This document shows positions 4,194 through 5,172 of a stretch of DNA of 5,172 bases, piece after piece; positions within the stretch are counted from its first letter, which is position 1, and each line of letters begins with the position of its first letter. Below the pieces are notes generated by a model. It saw only the letters and a list, made by a program, of their open reading frames with translations, had not been told where the DNA came from and searched no databases. Origin of the DNA: Rubrobacteraceae bacterium (GTDB taxonomy: Bacteria; Actinomycetota; Rubrobacteria; Rubrobacterales; Rubrobacteraceae); assembly GCA_029240775.1 (NCBI GenBank), contig JARDZQ010000169.1, positions 1 to 5,172 on the forward strand. Reading direction: 5' to 3'. The position numbers were made by a program, and so were the translations under genes.

Positions 4194-5172
4194 ACGCGAA
4201 GAAATACGCCAAGAGTATCCCGAGCGAATTGTACCCGGCGTGGGCGAGGAAGCTGGCCGTGGTGTTGATGCGCTCGCGTAGCACCCCGAGGCCGACCGAG
4301 AGCAAAAACACGTAACCGAGCAGCAGTGAGGGGCCGTACTGAACGTGCATTGAGGCGAAGAGCACGGAGGTGGCCGCGATCCCCAGCTTCGGCTGCACCG
4401 CCCCTCGAAAGAGCGTCTCCTCGCCGAGCCCGGCACCGACACCCACCAGCAGCGCGAAGAGAACCGCCTCGGCCGCGCTCAGGCCGGCGGGATTGAAGAG
4501 GCTCTCGGAGATCTCACCCACCTGCCGGTAGAGATCGGGCTGGAGCCGCGCGAAGAGCGAGTCGGCAGCGAGCGAGAGCGCGAGAGCCGCCCCGACGAAG
4601 AGAGCGACGATCCCCACTTGCCTGACGGATACAGGACCGTAACCGAGCCTGTCGAGGGTCTCGCGTGGGTTGCGCCTGACGCCGAGGCCGACGCCGAGGA
4701 CCGCGACCCCCACAAAGGGTAGCTGGCTCGTGAGAACGGCGCCCGGGGAGAGCCTTCCGGCGGGGAAGATGCTCTCGACGTTCGGCAACTGGTCGAAGAG
4801 CAGGAGGCCCACCGCGTTGTTCGCGAGCACCATGACGAAGAGCCAGAGCGCCAGGAACGTAGGTGGGTCCGCCCAGAAACCGTTCCCGAGACGCCGGCCC
4901 ATGATCCTGCGCAGCGGCGGCACGCACAGGCCCACGCCGGCGATCCCGGCGAGCAGCGCCGCGCCGCCCGCAGCGGCAAAGGCGAGCCGGTTCACGCCAT
5001 CCTGGGGGTAACCGCTTGCCGCCATCAGCAGCAGACCGAACCCGGTCACCGTCCCGAGGGCCGCGACCAAGACCGAGAGTGCGAGGATGGCCACGGTCAA
5101 GGTAACCTCCGCCCCGCGGCTCTTGCGGGCCATCTGCGCCAGGAGCCCCAGCACGCCGACGAAGGCGACTAC
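4192..5172 (-). CDS. CPBP-family intramembrane metalloprotease (CAAX protease/bacteriocin-processing family), 5' end probably outside the window
   Basis: This polytopic membrane protein belongs to the CPBP (Abi, Rce1-like) family, whose members include CAAX endoproteases and bacterial proteins of unknown substrate. Numbered from an in-frame GTG at 5154, the four family motifs lie near the C-terminus: GEETLFRG (E245, E246, R250), LFASMH (F266, H270) and HAGYN (H305, N309). These supply the catalytic glutamates and metal-binding histidines, so it looks active. About seven to eight hydrophobic segments are visible, including 19-46, 57-78, 99-120, 140-158, 179-199, 228-243, 276-292 and 301-319. 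The frame remains open and hydrophobic (VVAFVG) from 5155 to 5172, which suggests a further N-terminal helix and a start beyond the window. Candidate starts inside it are the GTG at 5154 and the ATG at 5133. It leads an apparent two-gene operon with the alpha/beta hydrolase. Its role could be protein maturation, peptide immunity or stress; nothing here decides. Confidence 0.92.
   Translation of the reverse strand, partial: VVAFVGVLGLLAQMARKSRGAEVTLTVAILALSVLVAALGTVTGFGLLLMAASGYPQDGVNRLAFAAAGGAALLAGIAGVGLCVPPLRRIMGRRLGNGFWADPPTFLALWLFVMVLANNAVGLLLFDQLPNVESIFPAGRLSPGAVLTSQLPFVGVAVLGVGLGVRRNPRETLDRLGYGPVSVRQVGIVALFVGAALALSLAADSLFARLQPDLYRQVGEISESLFNPAGLSAAEAVLFALLVGVGAGLGEETLFRGAVQPKLGIAATSVLFASMHVQYGPSLLLGYVFLLSVGLGVLRERINTTASFLAHAGYNSLGILLAYFFA

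Noticed and set aside
4182..4442. N-terminal extension of the alpha/beta hydrolase
   Set aside because: It overlaps the conserved EExxxR, FxxxH and HxxxN motifs of the CPBP gene in another frame and is Ser/Arg-rich without fold features. A Shine-Dalgarno supports the GTG at 4181.
1..5172. CRISPR array, tRNA, mobile element or defence island
   Set aside because: No spaced repeats, cloverleaf-like segments, transposase or terminal inverted repeats were seen. Every gene is of a housekeeping, membrane or regulatory type.

Overview
The window is GC-rich, densely packed bacterial DNA. Most starts are ATG or GTG. The gene content is a Fur-family regulator, a ZIP transporter, a rhomboid, endonuclease IV and a ClgR-like XRE regulator. 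I read it as actinobacterial, possibly a deep-branching Rubrobacter-like lineage. That placement is inferred from composition and gene types, not from a marker gene. No rRNA, tRNA, CRISPR array, insertion sequence or phage gene is visible, and no gap between genes exceeds about 90 bp.

Layout. (1) 1-925, plus strand: the C-terminal half of a Fur-family metalloregulator, then 10 bp later a complete ZIP-family metal transporter, probably one metal-homeostasis unit. (2) 934-2078, minus strand, convergent with the ZIP gene: a small protein with a FlgT-C-like beta domain (unknown function) and a complete, catalytically intact rhomboid protease. These two are joined by a 4-base CTGA overlap that implies a CTG start. 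(3) 2079-2164: a compact divergent promoter region. (4) 2165-3352, plus strand: deoxyribonuclease IV (nfo), then a ClgR-like XRE regulator. Each is preceded by a TAGAAT box 6-7 bases before its ATG and lacks a usable Shine-Dalgarno sequence, the signature of leaderless mRNA. (5) 3346-3379: a 12-bp-stem hairpin that contains both convergent stop codons. (6) 3378-5172, minus strand: a CPBP-family (CAAX-protease-like) membrane protein, open at the right edge, followed by an alpha/beta hydrolase 10 bp downstream, probably one operon.

How the genes may work together. The Fur and ZIP genes fit metal-responsive control of metal transport. The ClgR-like regulator ends in Leu-Ala-Ala, resembling an ssrA-type degron. 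This fits the ClgR family, whose members control Clp protease genes (and DNA repair genes in Corynebacterium) and are themselves Clp substrates. It sits directly downstream of a DNA-repair nuclease. Two membrane proteins of protease families, rhomboid and CPBP, lie nearby.

I found no convincing new multi-gene system. The points most worth a second look are the CTG-start rhomboid coupled to an uncharacterised FlgT-C-like protein, the altered TM5 metal motif of the ZIP protein, the paired leaderless promoters, and the C-terminal degron on the ClgR-like regulator.
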